Assembly (NCBI RefSeq): GCF_003286085.1 | Contig: NW_020825288.1 | Coordinates: 16,430,001 to 16,494,000 of the forward strand | Length of the DNA: 64,000 nt | Direction: 5' to 3' | From: Drosophila persimilis | Lineage: Eukaryota; Arthropoda; Insecta; Diptera; Drosophilidae | Shown here: positions 1-12,365 of the stretch, in pieces | Position numbering within the stretch: position 1 is the first letter of the stretch | How the letters are laid out: every line of letters begins with the position of its first letter | Notes under the pieces: model-generated | The model's input: only the letters and a program-made list of their open reading frames with translations | Told to the model about the DNA's origin: nothing | Database searches by the model: none | Program-made: the position numbers and the translations under genes

Positions 1-1513
1 AACTGTACCCCGAATAAAATTGCACCCAGCGATCCAGCGAACAAAGGCTGAAAAAGGGGGCTGCCTGCCTTTGTTGGGTTATTTATTCGAGTTTTATTCA
101 AAATAATTGATGTCTGCTTAATAAAACTTAACGTTTCGTATAATTCCTAAGAATTCGGCAGTGGTGCGTGCAATGAGGAGTCTTTGACGGAGCCCCAGAC
201 GGGGGCGTGACATCCACAGGCTTTCTGCTTGGCTGGGGGCCTGGGAATCGCCCTGTATCTGATCTGCCGATCTGTTTTTGGCGTTGGTGGCACTTAAAAT
301 TCATGCATATTCAAAAATACATATGCATTGACCGATGTGCTGCTTTGGAGGCGATTCATGACATCCGGCCCAGATATGGATATGAGATATATGTACACAT
401 GTACGGATATACCCCTCCCTCCCTCTCTCTCTATATACATGTATGTATGTGGTGCTTAACACTGCTAATTGGACTGTCATTTTGGAGCACTCCGAGAGAT
501 GCTGAGTGGTTTTGTTTGGCGCATTTAACCGGCATAAATTTCACTTTGGTTAGCGTTGACCAAATATGGGAAAAGATTATCTGAAATGGAGGCTGAACGA
601 GAGAGATACAGATGTGTGTAGGTATATACCAAATTACACCGCCACAAACTGGGAGCTGACTAGAAGATTCCAGATATATTTGGATGGTATTTCAAGAACA
701 CTTCAAGGTGTAAAATACCGGTGGGGCGGAGAACGTGTTTGGCTTGGTAATAATGTGTGATGGGATTCTAGTAAATGCTTTTTAGCTTCAAGTAAATCAT
801 TTTATTGTCTTAATTCAGGATCATAAATAAGATGAAAAAACCTCTTAAAGTATGTGTATTTAATATCATTGAAGATTCAGTGCAACGTTCGGGGCACGTT
901 TAATAAATAAAGAATATCTAGATATGATAATTGGAAGGATGGTGATAAGAATTACGCATCCCAATAGGGATATTATATTCCCAGATGATTTTAAACATAT
1001 GTTTATCTGTTAGGTGTACAAGATTATTATATATATTATTGAATGCTCCAATAAATAGATACAAATTGATCTACAATTCATTCGTCATTCTTTGGACTCC
1101 TTTCTATCTGAGTACCCAAATGCCAAGTGAATTTTTGTTTGATCTTTAATAAAACTCTTGAAAACTGCAATAAATCTCCCCAAATTTCCTTTGAATATAT
1201 AATTCGTGTGGTTTCCTTTTCCAATCAGCTAATATGTAGCGCTTTCCTTGGCACATTTTCCCTGGCATGTTTTGCCTACGCCTCAGTGCCGTGGCACAGT
1301 TGTTAATTAAGTGCCATTAACTGAAGGATATAAACGCAATTAGCGCCGAGTGGATCTCAAGCAAATCGCCACACACACACCAGCACACCTCCTGGCCCAG
1401 CCTCAAGTAAAAGACACCCCCGACCCCCACAAACACGGCCGGCGCTGTTGCTGATGTGGCATGGCCGCCGCGGCCGTTGCAGTGTGCAGTCTGCTTAATT
1501 AGTCTGCCACAAG

Positions 1514-1542
1514 CACATCCACATCCACATCCACATCCACAT
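1514..1542. repeat. (CACATC)n microsatellite
   Basis: About five near-perfect copies of a CACATC hexamer. Read on the minus strand it gives a Gly-Cys run in a spurious frame. Confidence 0.85.
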
Positions 1543-2160
1543 GCTCCTTCCCCCAGCTCTTGGCTCCCTGCGGATGCCACTGCACCACTCCGCCTGCGAC
1601 ATCGACTGTGTCCCAACTCATTTAAGTCGCATTTAATAAAATCAAAATCCATTATGCGCAATTTTGATTAAAACATTGCCTCGCAGCGCTGCCAGAGAGT
1701 GCTCATTAAATTGTCACGCATGTTGTGCGTTCTCCGCGCAGTTGGGCCCCGCCGCAGGACGGCTCCTAGAAGCGGGGAGGGGGGCAGATGTGGCAGCAGG
1801 AGCCCAGGCGAGAGCCGGGACGGGACCACTTTGAAGTCGCGCCTCGCCCTGAACGGGCCCCCGCCAAACGCTGACACTTGCCTGACATGCCGCTTGACAG
1901 TTTGCATGGCGGCATGACACTCTTCACACGTCGACTGATTTTTCATAGTCTTCTGCAGCAGCAGCACCCCTCCCTCCGTCCCACCACCACTCACACTCCC
2001 CCTTTCACACCACCCGCAGCACAGCAGCCAAGCAGCCAAGCAGCCCACCAGCTCGTTCTGATTGGTTTGTGTCTGTGGCAGCGTCACCTCAATCTATTTG
2101 CAACATCTGCCAGGGTGGCACTGAAGGGCAGCAGCCAAACTGTGTGCGGCTCTGTTGTGT

Positions 2161-2184
2161 TTGGGATTGGGATTGGGATTGGGG
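2161..2184. repeat. (TTGGGA)n microsatellite
   Basis: Four tandem copies of the hexamer TTGGGA. No gene context. Confidence 0.85.
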
Positions 2185-3004
2185 GTCGCTATGAAAAGCG
2201 ATTTAATTTAATTTTTATTGTTGACATAAACGTAATTGTCAGACCATTTATCCGCATTAAGTGTTGTGAAGCGTAAGGATAACAACAGCACAGCAGAGCA
2301 CAGCACAGCGCCCCGCACCAGCAACAGCACAAACACCAACAAAACAATGACTATGACGATGACAATAATAAGAGTGGCAACAACAGTGGAACCAACATGG
2401 CGCCGAAGGGAGACGAATGTGTGATGGTGCTGGTCCAAGGACAGTGGGACTAAACCTACACGTTTTGAATGTATAAAAGAAGAATAAATGGATCATTATA
2501 GAGTATTCTATATTATTCCAATTCGGAAAAGAAATTCCAAAAGATCACCAATCAAGACAGCTGTAGGAAATGTGATGAGCCTGGGGGCATCGAAACCCTG
2601 GAAGATCTCAAGGAGGAAATACCTAGGCCTCGCGGCCCTCAAGAGGACGTCACATAAACTACTGGCCTATGCTAAAAACACCTCGATTCGGTTCATACCC
2701 CTCTAATACGAATAAAATAGCAGATCTTGCCAAAAAATATTAGATGTTGAATGTACATTTGTCCACATTTAATAGGGTTACATTACACCTACCATTTCCA
2801 CTGTGTCCCTTTTCTGGTGGCATCCCTTGCCACCATCCACCATCCGTGTCCCTGGACACGTTAGCAGCGAGAACATAAACATTTACAATTTCGCACACCG
2901 TTAAATGAGTTTAACTTTATCTGTGTTTGTGGTTGTTTGCCAAATACGGAAACCGAAAATATTTCGTTTCCTTTCGTTGGTTATTTATATGCCAGTCAGG
3001 TTCT

Positions 3005-3042
3005 GGCCCCGGCCCCGGCCCTCGCCCCGGCCCCGGCCCCGG
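3005..3042. repeat. (GGCCCC)n GC-rich repeat
   Basis: Six or so copies of GGCCCC with one CTC interruption, an all-GC island in AT-rich surroundings. It creates Pro-Arg/Gly-Pro runs in spurious reading frames on both strands. Confidence 0.85.
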
Positions 3043-6000
3043 CAACAAAACGCAGTACGTAATGGCGTCAGGAGCGCCTCGCAGTCCCATCATCGCATCA
3101 ATCGCCTGACTGGACACTAATGGAAAAATCCAACGACCCCAGGCTGCACGGAGCCACCCCTTTGGGCAGGGCTGGTGGAGGATGGCCTAACACTCGAATG
3201 GGAAAATGGCTTAAATAGGCTTAAAGCGACCCACCAGCAGCGCAACGCAACCGCCTCTCTCTCTTTGGAATATGCCCTGAATTGCTTGATATCCGCCATA
3301 TTGATTGGTTGTCTTGTATCGATTCGATGCCATTCGACTCGAATCGTACTCCTATCATTAAGTTGGCTCAGTTTCTGGCTGCTGCCTTATTTGTTTTAAT
3401 TTGCAATTTGCGGCATGCCACATGCTGACTCTTGAATTTCCGCTGGGTGCGGCACGTGGCTTTGTGAGCTCCGGGGGAGTGGGTCTGACTCATGTTACAC
3501 ACACACATAATCGTATGTATGGTGGGGCTTTGTGGGGAGCTCCTAAACGATGCCTTGGCATATGCCGAGTAATTACTCGTATGCAAAGTTTCCTCGACCT
3601 CTAATGATGATGTAATCGCATAGGCAACTCATTATGTAAAGATCGTTTACAAGCATTGCTCTTGCCCGCCGAGTGCGAGTACTGCCTATATTAAAATCTA
3701 ATTAAACGCAAATAGCTTTCGTTTGTGTAAGCATAGTATAATAGGCTCGCAATCAGCCCTTAATATTGTTGGGAATAATGGTATTAATGAGAGCTCTTCG
3801 CGTGGGCTCGACTGTGCGATGATTGCAAGTCAAAGGTGAACCTAAAAGCTCTCTCCCAAATCTCCTATCCAAAAATGGGCGCCAAATGGGGCTTCTTCTG
3901 TGTGGTCGCCTCTTATTGGCAGGGCGTTGGCATGGACCCAACGTGGCGTATAATTAATAATTTGTACACGCGCCGGGAACGAGTGTTTTTCTATATAAAT
4001 TCATATTTCATGTCGGCTGGGCTGCTGGCGTTAATTGCACAAATTCGTTTTTGAGCAGTCCATTTCTGGACTTTCTCAGGTCATCACCGCACCACACCTC
4101 CCCGTCCAGCGGATACTTTTGTGGCACGGAGAGAGTGCCAGCGCGCGTCAAAAGCGGAAATTTGTTTATAATCGTTGTTGGCGTGCGGTGTGGCAGTATG
4201 GCAACGTGGCAGGGCAGTGTGGCAGGGGACCAAGAACGGCTATATTTAACCAAAGCCATATCAATTTCCTAAATGATTCCGTTGCCAGCGAGCCCTAAGC
4301 GCACCAATCAAGCCCGAAACCAAATTGATACATTACCCCCGGGCCGCTGCCGAGCGATATTTCAATTTCTGGGCTCGGTTTCTGGGTTTTCTTCATCGCT
4401 TCTGGGTTGGTGGCTTCTGCTCCTGGGTGTTCCACCGGCCGGCCATATGACATGCCACTTTCTTTGCCTCTGCTTCATTGTGTGGCAGTGTTTCAGTTTT
4501 TGTCTGTTTTTTAATTTGTTCGTTGTGTAATTTTCCCTGCCTTTCTTTAATAAATTTTTTATTGTTTGTTTGAGTGCCAGAGTTTGATGGCCATTGAGCA
4601 CGCTCCGCTCCGCTCTGGCATTGTAAAACATATCTATTAGGCATTGTATCTATTAGTGCGCCCTTTCTATCAGTCTTCCTTTCCATCTTTTCTTCATGCA
4701 GTGCTATGGGCATGGGGATGAGAGAAGAACGAACCCTTTGTGTGCCTGGCCATTGTTTTGATAAAGGATTTCATTGGTCTAATTGCCCGTTGCCAGGGTA
4801 AATTGCCGTTGCCAGAAACCGCAACGAAAATGCACGGGCAACATATGAGCGTCATTAGAAAATTGTTTTGCCAAATGGTTTTTAAATTGTTTGTACTCCT
4901 AATGCAGCCGCTTTCTATTCGGCTCTGCCCCGGCCAACTGTTGTTTGCTAACCGCTCAAAATGAGTTAATCTCCTGACTTGTGGTTCCGTCTCGGTCTCC
5001 GTCTCCACGACTTGGACTTTGAGCTGGAACCATTTGGGCCAGCCGATCCGATCCGATCCGATCCAACAACTGTCATGCCTCTGAAACGGCACCAGTGGCA
5101 TCATCGTCATCATTGTCGTGGTGTCTTTGATTGGCATTAATTAGAGAGCCACAGAATCGGCAATTATATATGTTTAGATCAACTGGTACCAGTTGAAGGA
5201 TGTGCTAATCTGAAACGATGCGGCTGAACCTCTCTAAGCAAGACTTGAGCGGCGTTCGTCACAGATGCTAAACAGTCAGTCGCTGCTTGTTTCGGCGAAA
5301 CATTTGCCCCTCGGCCATAAATAAATATTAATATGGGAGATATGCTAAATCGAAAGCTCGCCTCTGGCCTTTTCTCTTACTCATCAATCGACCATAAAGA
5401 TACACTTTTCAGAAGTAATTCAATTAACTGTAAAAGCCGTCATTAAGGCCCTATAAACCACTCCCGGCCATGGACCCACTGTAAGTAAGTAGCCCAGCGG
5501 AGGCCCCCATAAAACCACACAACAAAGTCACAGTCACACCTCGTGGCGGTGAGATAAATCAGATCCAGGGCCCCAACCATTCCCAGAAGAGATGTGCGCG
5601 TGAGTTCATAGGAAAATTGTTCGAAAGACTTACTTGTATCTTAGCTGGTCTTGACAGGAGCTGCAGCTCCTCAAGGATGATTGTAGCATAATGATATTCA
5701 ATCTACAGCCAATATAACATGCTCTCACGAACCCATCCCTAAATGTTCCAATCTATACTGAGCATCGCTTGCGGGCGGCCAATTTTAATTACCAAAATTA
5801 TGACAAAGTTGTTTATGACATTTTAACGTGAGTTTAGGAACGCACTCTCCAACACAAAATTTGACTGGGAATTTATTGATTTTTAAGAGTCTCCAGTCGG
5901 CGGGGTTGAGGCAATTTATGCGCATATAGATCCGCTTAGTCGTTGTGCCCATCAATAAACAACATTTGGGAGCCATAAACCAACAGCAGAAAACAAAAAG

Positions 6001-7645
6001 CGCTAAACTGTTGCGGCTGCTGTGGGTTTCGATTGGTTTCTTGGTTGCCTCGCCGGATGGTGCTGGTGGTTGGTGGCTGGTGGCTACCGTTCTGTGGAGC
6101 TATCGGGGGCCCGAAGCGTTGTAATTTTCATAAGCGCTCTGCTAAAGATGTTTCCGACTTGGGCCCAAAAGTCCCCAGCCCAGGCCACACGAATTCATAA
6201 TTTGAGAACAAACGAAAATCATGACCGAGCTGCGGCTACATAAAATCGATTTAATCCTTGCCAGCACCTTGGTCTGCCGCCGCCATGGAGAGCGCACGCT
6301 CGCCCAGATTAATTGCCCACAAGCAGATGAAGGATGGGACGGAACGGGCTAAGATCGTTGCGATCGTATGGGATGGGTAGGATGGCAGAGCCGAGAACGG
6401 ACCAGAGATGGAGGAGAAATGGAGACCTACAGCAGCGCAACGAAACATGCACCAGACATATGTATGCTCGTCCCCGCTGTGGTATGCCATCCAGGGGAAT
6501 CCAATAAAGCCGAAATTATCAATTTATTTCACGCCTCGAAATCACAACAACCATCACCAGGCACAGGATTAGAGGAGGGGCAGGCCAGGCTTCGACTTTC
6601 GGCCAGATCAGCGCTCCCCGATCGGCGTCTGAAGGCAACGGCTTAATTACCTCTGGGGGTGTTTCCGACGTACTGTGTGGCAAGCCATGGGATGGGTAGG
6701 AAGTCGATGATAGTAATGAGTAATGCACATGGGAAAGGATTGACCCCCGCCGTTGCGGCAGTTTCGGTTTCGAGAGGGGCTGATAGTGTCTGGCCAATCA
6801 GGACAAAGTAGTCTTCTTCCCATGCGGAAAGAAACGAATTTGGTGACCCCTACTGATTTCTACTGAGCGACATTTGGTGACCCCAACCGCCATGTGTACC
6901 CCATTTATATATATACTGGCTTAATATCCAATAATCCTTTTGCTGTTTTATAAATGCGCCACCCAAGTTCCGTTGAATTGAAAATTGCGAAAGGATGTAT
7001 AAATAAAACAATAAAGACATAAATAAATCCATTTCTATCGATCATTCCTGATCGGAATTCTGCAGATCCTACCGATTCATCATTGTTGTCCCTCGATCCT
7101 TTCCATCAATGACTTTTGAATGGTTTTTTGGCACAGTTTCCTTTCAATTTACCGCAGCAGCACACAAACAATGTGCCTGGAGGTGTTAAGAAGGTGTTAT
7201 CCTTTAGCGCCTCGCTTTATAACTGCCAAACGCAACAAAGGGCCAGGATCTCCTTTTCCTTTTCGCCGCTCCACATGCGGTAATACGTATATCCAGTATA
7301 ATTGCAGCCTTTAGACGCAACCGAATCCCCGGGCCGGGGACTCCTCAAATACAAAAGAGAATTTACAATGCCCGCAAGGACATAAGAACAACAACAAGAA
7401 CGAACATTGGCAACGACAAGAGGAAGATGGCCAAGAAGAGGGCCTCCAGGTCCATTGTTGCCAATTCGAAAGTGAGCCGAGCTCTTTGGCTTCTTTGTGG
7501 CCCCATAATGAATGAATTCCATTAAAGATTTATGTCAGTTTGATGATGCCGCACAAGGATCGCCGAACAACGCCCCGAACAACGCTCGCTGGTGCTGGTA
7601 TGCGGTTGTCTTGATTGAAGGTTGATTTGTTGCATTTAGTGGCTC

Positions 7646-7670
7646 GGACTGGGACTGGGACTGGGACTGG
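7646..7670. repeat. (GGACTG)n microsatellite
   Basis: Four tandem copies of GGACTG. Confidence 0.85.
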
Positions 7671-8440
7671 CCTACCTGGTCGGTTGTTTTGATGAGATTA
7701 GCACACGTGTTGAACACGCACGCCATTGTGCCACACAGCCATTGGCAGAAGATAACCGCCGATCGGTTCGGATCGGATCGGCTCTGTCTGGGGTGCGGTT
7801 GTGGGAGAGGGCGTTGCGGCGGCAGCGGCGGCAGCGGCGGCGGTGGCTTGAAAGGCCGTTAAATTTATTTTGACAAATGACATTTCAATCGCAATTGTGG
7901 TCCCAGCGTGAGACCTGGAGCTGGACCATGCCATGATCGGGTCCCCCATCCATCGCCATCGTATCGTAATTCAAAATTGAAACGGCGCAATTCATTTGGC
8001 CAAATCAAACAAATCGTAAAAGGCAAGAAGCGCGCGAAAAAAAAGCACAGCACACAGCTAAAACGTGATTGGAGCCACCTCAAGCTGACGCCACCAGGTC
8101 GGCACTCCCCCGACCACCCCGTGGTCTGCATCCAGCAGGCAGCATACGGCATGCGGCATCCACCTTGTGGTCGTCTACCTACAGCAAAGCTGTGCTGCGC
8201 GGCCACAAAGTGATTTGATCTTTGCACCAAAGTGGTAATCCGCATCTAATAATGTGAAGCGGTGCATTCGGCGCACGATCTCCAGCCGTTGCAAGATGGA
8301 AACGCTTGGCTCCGAGGCAGAGACCTCCCAGTTGGTCGGCGCGGCGGCTCTGTGTGGATGGCGACTCTGCAGCCCGAAAGTTGATTGGAGTCAACGATGG
8401 AGTTATTTGTACGATTGGACCCGACTCTCTGGACGACCAT

Positions 8441-8524
8441 CTGCTGCTGCTGCTGCTGCTGGGGCTCCTACTCCTTCTCCTTCTCCTTCTCCTACTCCTT
8501 CTCCATCTCCTGCTGTTGCTGCTG
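8441..8524. repeat. compound (CTG)n / (CTCCTT)n repeat
   Basis: Seven CTG triplets run into a CTCCTT/CTCCTA array and then back to CTG/TTG triplets. The repeat keeps several frames open at once on both strands (poly-Leu, Pro-Ser, poly-Arg), so the open frames across it are not evidence for genes. Confidence 0.9.
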
Positions 8525-8980
8525 TGGTCGCGATCGATGCGCACGTTGATTGTGGCGCGAATAACAACAACAAATTATATGCGTGGCGCATAATTGAGAA
8601 ATATTGAGACATTATGCCACAAAGAAGGCGGCTGGGGCAAATCGTACTCCAGGTGTGGCCCTGATTTCGTCTGGCGTTCCTTCTAATTGCAATTATCGAT
8701 ACAAATAAGACTTATGGATAGATACCAAAAGTTTTGCTGACACATCACTCCTAAAACTGGGAGAAAGAAGAACTGAAAAGGAGAGAGACATAGAGTGAGA
8801 AAGAACGGTGATTTTCTTTCATAGATAATTCGCTTAAATTATGGCGCAGCAAGATCAACATTCAACATTAATGCCCCAAAGCGACCTACAGCAGCGATTG
8901 AATCGATCCACATTGATATCGAAGACAACATCAATCAGCGAGGGTATGTGGAGAGAGAAAGAGAAAGATATGGACGAGTA

Positions 8981-8995
8981 CAGAGACAGAGAGAC

Positions 8996-9040
<45 letters not shown>

Positions 9041-9050
9041 GAAAGACAGA
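8981..9050. repeat. (GA)n microsatellite
   Basis: About 70 bp of almost pure GA dinucleotide with CAGA variants. GAGAG is also the core of GAGA-factor (Trl) sites, so this tract could bind that factor, but it lies far from any gene recognised here. Confidence 0.9.
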
Positions 9051-10390
9051 GCTTTACATTGAAGTACAGTACTTCGTTTGTTTATTGTGAAATTGAGAAA
9101 GTCTGTCATGCATATTTTATATGACAATGCTGGGCCATTTAGCGGAATTAAAACACTGCCATAGACCCCACCCATGACCCGCCCCTGGAGGCAACCAAAA
9201 ACAACACAGAGTGAGAGAGAAAGGGAGGCAGAGGACTGGGAGATTGACAAATTGAAATGAATGTGTGTCCATTCACTTGGAAATGCCCATTAAATGCCAC
9301 TCCCCTTCTGGGCAGGCACCAGAGGCCAGCGGCCAACGGCGGCATCATAAAACGCCCGGACCGGAGGCAGGCCCAGGGCCAGGACACATGAACATTATGA
9401 CACCTCACCTCAAATGACATGCACATGATTGCCTAACTGGTCTCGCACTTGTCCAGCCCCAGCGCCAGCCCCAGCCGCAGCTCATCCTCTTGAAATTGAA
9501 AATTCTTCATAGTCATCAAGCCACCATAGTCATCCAAGTTGATTCCAGCTCCGGGTACGGGTGCGGGCATAAAAAGCGTGACGTATTTCCGCTTCCCATT
9601 CGCACCTGCATTCATTATCCTGCGTTGGTGTTGTGCGTTCTGCTGGGGGGTGTTGGTGGTGCTGCTGGTGCGTGTAGTTGCCCCGCTCTGTGGCATGCGT
9701 AACTAAACTTTCGCAGTTGTAAGTTTTGACGTCCGCCCCAGAGGGTTGCTGCCGAATGGCCCTGGATAAGGGGTGGGATATGTAATCCGGAATCCGGATT
9801 TCGGTACAAGTGCGCGTGTCCAATGCGATTTGGTGTAGTCAAGTGACTTTATTTTTATTAGCACAACTTAATGAACTTGAAATTTTCAACATTTATTACC
9901 ATGTACTGAGTCTTTTGTTGCGCTGCCTCTCCGACCTGGCGAAATTAGAAAGTAAAGTGATTTATAAACGTGCCGTGACTGAAGATGAAGTGAAGCACTT
10001 GGCCTAGCAAAAGTTAATTGCTGCCCACGGATCAGACGGGATATGGCAATGGAAACTGAACTGGGAACTGCTGGTCTCCAACTCGAGACTGAACATACGT
10101 GAATTTTGTGGGGTGATCGATTCGATTCGATTCGATCTTATTTAAATTTAAAAGGTCACCAAGTATTCGTATGCAAACAACACGAACTGATGGGATTCTA
10201 GGAATTCGGACTCCCAAAACAAAATACATATTCTACATACATATATGTTTGTATATGTAAACCATTAAAGCGGGTATTGTTCAAATGTTTTGACGAATGT
10301 TTCATATTTAAGTGTAAAATATTATAAATGAAGTAATTTTCTTACAGATTTAACATATTATATTTCAATTAAAGAGTTTTTATAAAGGTA

Positions 10391-10690
10391 TTATAGGTTT
10401 GTGGTGAAAGTGGATGTCGTTATAGCCATGCCAGTCTGGACTTTAGGAGCAAGAGCTACCAAATTTTCTACCCAGACTTCTATGATCCTACACTTTATGT
10501 GTAATTGCGACCCGCCCCTTTCTGCCCACATATGCACAGACATCTAAGAATGCCATAGCTACCAGATTGATGACTCTGGATCGGATCTGATTAATATTAT
10601 AGTCAGATGGAACAAATCTCTCTCTTCCACACACTCTTCCTCGTGCAGTGTAATCCCTCTGGCGGAGTGGAACCATACTGAATGAATATA
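10391..10690 (+). repeat. degenerate dispersed repeat, copy A
   Basis: This block matches, in the forward orientation, the reverse complement of 12366-12745. Shared landmarks in order are a 'CAGACTTCTATGAT'-like stretch, a 'CGCCCC' stretch, 'GATCGGATCTGA', and 'CACACACTCTTCCT' followed by 'GTGCAGTGT' and 'CTCTGGCGGA'. It also begins with a 'TTTGTGGTGAAAGTGGATGT' segment that I recall from a repeat family common in obscura-group flies. The copy is old and diverged. I cannot name the family with certainty; it may be a Helitron/DINE-like or MITE-like element. Ends are approximate. Confidence 0.65.
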
Positions 10691-11060
10691 TTGTATAAAT
10701 GTAGAGTCGAGGTCATAAAACATAAAGTTTGAGTGGGAAAACATTGTTTGTTTCTAAAGATAGCCAAGGCTTCTGGACTATCCAAGATCTAACATTATGT
10801 ATAAATAAAATATGGATATAAGAACATGGGAATCCGGAAAGACGGATAACTAAATGTGGTATAGAAATGCTCTAGGAGTATTGTATAATTATATCTTATT
10901 TTAATCGCTGGTTCTATATGGAATGGATATTGTATTGGCTTACACATGTCCGTGTCCCTTGCCTCACGGCTAATCTTTTTTACTTAGACTACGATTTTTG
11001 GCATTACAAATAAAAATATGTGGTAAATTTTATAACATAATATCGTAAATATAGTTGGGT

Positions 11061-12149
11061 TTACTTAATTTTCTTCTTGTGAGTAATGGTCGTGCTATCA
11101 ATATCCTGCTGCGGATGATCCTTGTCGCCCCAGCCCCAGATAGGATGGGTGCCATCGCCAGTTCGTAGCACGCGCTTCTGCACCATGTCCAAGGAGACGC
11201 TCTTTAAATCGTACGCCCAGCCCAGACGGGCAAACGTCTTGATGAAGTTGGTGGTGAGGTCTTGTGAAAAGTGTCCCATCTCGGCGCTCTTGTAGTCCCA
11301 GGGGAAGACGTGGTGATAGTTGTGGTAGCCCTCGCCCATTCGCAACCAGATAAGAAAGCTCTGGTTGGTGGGGCTGATGGACTGGTCGTAGGGGCGTTTG
11401 CCGTACAAGTGGGCAGAGCTATTGAGCAGCCAGACGCCGTTGAGTACCAGGCACCAGCGCAGAAGCGCCGGCACATGCCAAGCCACGCTGAGGGACTCGC
11501 CCCAGAAGTACACCGGCACCAGCGTGGGGAGGAGGAAGCAGCAGATGGGCATCAGGATCAGGTAGTGCTTCTTCTGAAACATCACCAGGGGGTCTCGCCG
11601 CAGATCGGACAGATCGATCAACTTACCCTTCGCCGTCACGTTGGGGTGCTTTTTGCAGCACAGCCAGCCGATGTGGGAGAAGAACCAGCCCCGCCTCGAG
11701 TTGTACGGATCGGCATCCGTCTCCGAGTATTTGTGGTGCAGGCGATGGTCGCGCGACCAGTTATACACGGCGTCCTGGAAGGCCAACGTATTGAAGAAGA
11801 GCAAAATCAGACGCAGCGGCAGGTTGGCCTTATAGGTGCGATGCGCCCACAGCCGATGTGCACCCCCCGAGATGCCCACGGCGGAGAAAAGGAACAAAAT
11901 CACGCTGAACACGAACGTCTGCCACTTTATGGCGGTGAGCAGAAGCCAGATCCCGTACAGAGAGGCCGTGTGCACATAGATAAACAGCACTATATTCATC
12001 CACACGAGCTCCAGCTTCCGTCCGTCCGTCGTCTTCAGAGTGCTCAAATCCTTGGCGGTACCTTCTGGCTCCGCATCCATTTCGTAGAGTACGCCCGTGG
12101 TGTCGGAAACCTTAGGCCCAAATTCGACCACTTCGCTGTTTGGCGGCAT
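11061..12149 (-). CDS. acyl-CoA delta-9 desaturase, desat1/desat2-like, intronless
   Basis: A complete 362-residue frame encodes an integral ER-membrane fatty acyl-CoA desaturase. The family inserts a cis double bond (usually delta-9) into saturated acyl-CoA using a di-iron centre fed by cytochrome b5; in flies this feeds membrane lipids and cuticular hydrocarbon pheromones. All three histidine boxes are present: HRLWAH (98-103), HRLHH (135-139) and HNYHH (276-280), plus the NSSAH histidine (243-247). Hydrophobic segments lie at about 50-72, 77-97, 195-213 and 225-245. The N-terminal TGVLYEMD and C-terminal RVLRTGDGTH..WGWGDKD blocks are typical of desat1/desat2. Length is close to desat1 (about 380). 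Box 3 reads GEGYHNYHH where most relatives have Trp before HNYHH, a mild change. The frame is uninterrupted, whereas desat1 and desat2 as I know them have coding introns, so this is probably a retrogene. The intact catalytic set argues for function. Substrate specificity cannot be read from the sequence. Confidence 0.93.
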   Translation of the reverse strand: MPPNSEVVEFGPKVSDTTGVLYEMDAEPEGTAKDLSTLKTTDGRKLELVWMNIVLFIYVHTASLYGIWLLLTAIKWQTFVFSVILFLFSAVGISGGAHRLWAHRTYKANLPLRLILLFFNTLAFQDAVYNWSRDHRLHHKYSETDADPYNSRRGWFFSHIGWLCCKKHPNVTAKGKLIDLSDLRRDPLVMFQKKHYLILMPICCFLLPTLVPVYFWGESLSVAWHVPALLRWCLVLNGVWLLNSSAHLYGKRPYDQSISPTNQSFLIWLRMGEGYHNYHHVFPWDYKSAEMGHFSQDLTTNFIKTFARLGWAYDLKSVSLDMVQKRVLRTGDGTHPIWGWGDKDHPQQDIDSTTITHKKKIK

Positions 12150-12190
12150 GTTCAGACTGTGCGGTAGGCCTGTTTCACCCGACGTTTCAA

Positions 12191-12228
12191 AATTGATTTG
12201 GGGGCCTTTGCCACACTACCTTCTTATA
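12191..12228 (-). promoter_or_regulatory. candidate core promoter of the desaturase gene
   Basis: On the minus strand, TATAAG (12228-12223) lies about 34 nt upstream of an initiator-like TCAATT (12196-12191). The implied start near 12194 gives a 5' leader of about 45 nt before the ATG at 12149. The ATG context is GAACATG, with A at -3. Spacing is slightly longer than the usual fly TATA-initiator distance. This is inference from motifs only. Confidence 0.4.
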
Positions 12229-12365
12229 CTCATTCTATTAAAATATGCGCAATTACATTTGCATTTCGATTAAATCGATCTAATACAAATTTGGGCGAGT
12301 CTTGAAACAATTCCACTAGTATGCTAGGAGACCAAAAAACCAGTCGCAGCTAGGGCCGCAACTCT

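Larger units (their letters stand above)
1..10390. other. non-coding intergenic DNA, left part of window
   Basis: No open frame here has a recognisable domain. The longest frames are low-complexity or lie on repeats, and I see no homeodomain signature of bap, the expected neighbour on this side of lbe. The stretch alternates AT-rich blocks (for example 780-1250 and 5160-5780) with GC-richer, microsatellite-rich blocks (1500-2440, 2990-3060, 7640-7850, 8440-8530, 8981-9050). TAATTA-type homeodomain half sites are frequent, as expected for fly developmental intergenic DNA, but their frequency alone proves nothing. Unannotated non-coding RNAs or enhancers cannot be excluded. Confidence 0.6.

Noticed and set aside
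11271-12167. 298-codon plus-strand frame opposite the desaturase
   Set aside because: It is the antisense shadow of the desaturase gene, kept open by its GC-rich third codon positions. The minus-strand product has a full set of catalytic motifs.
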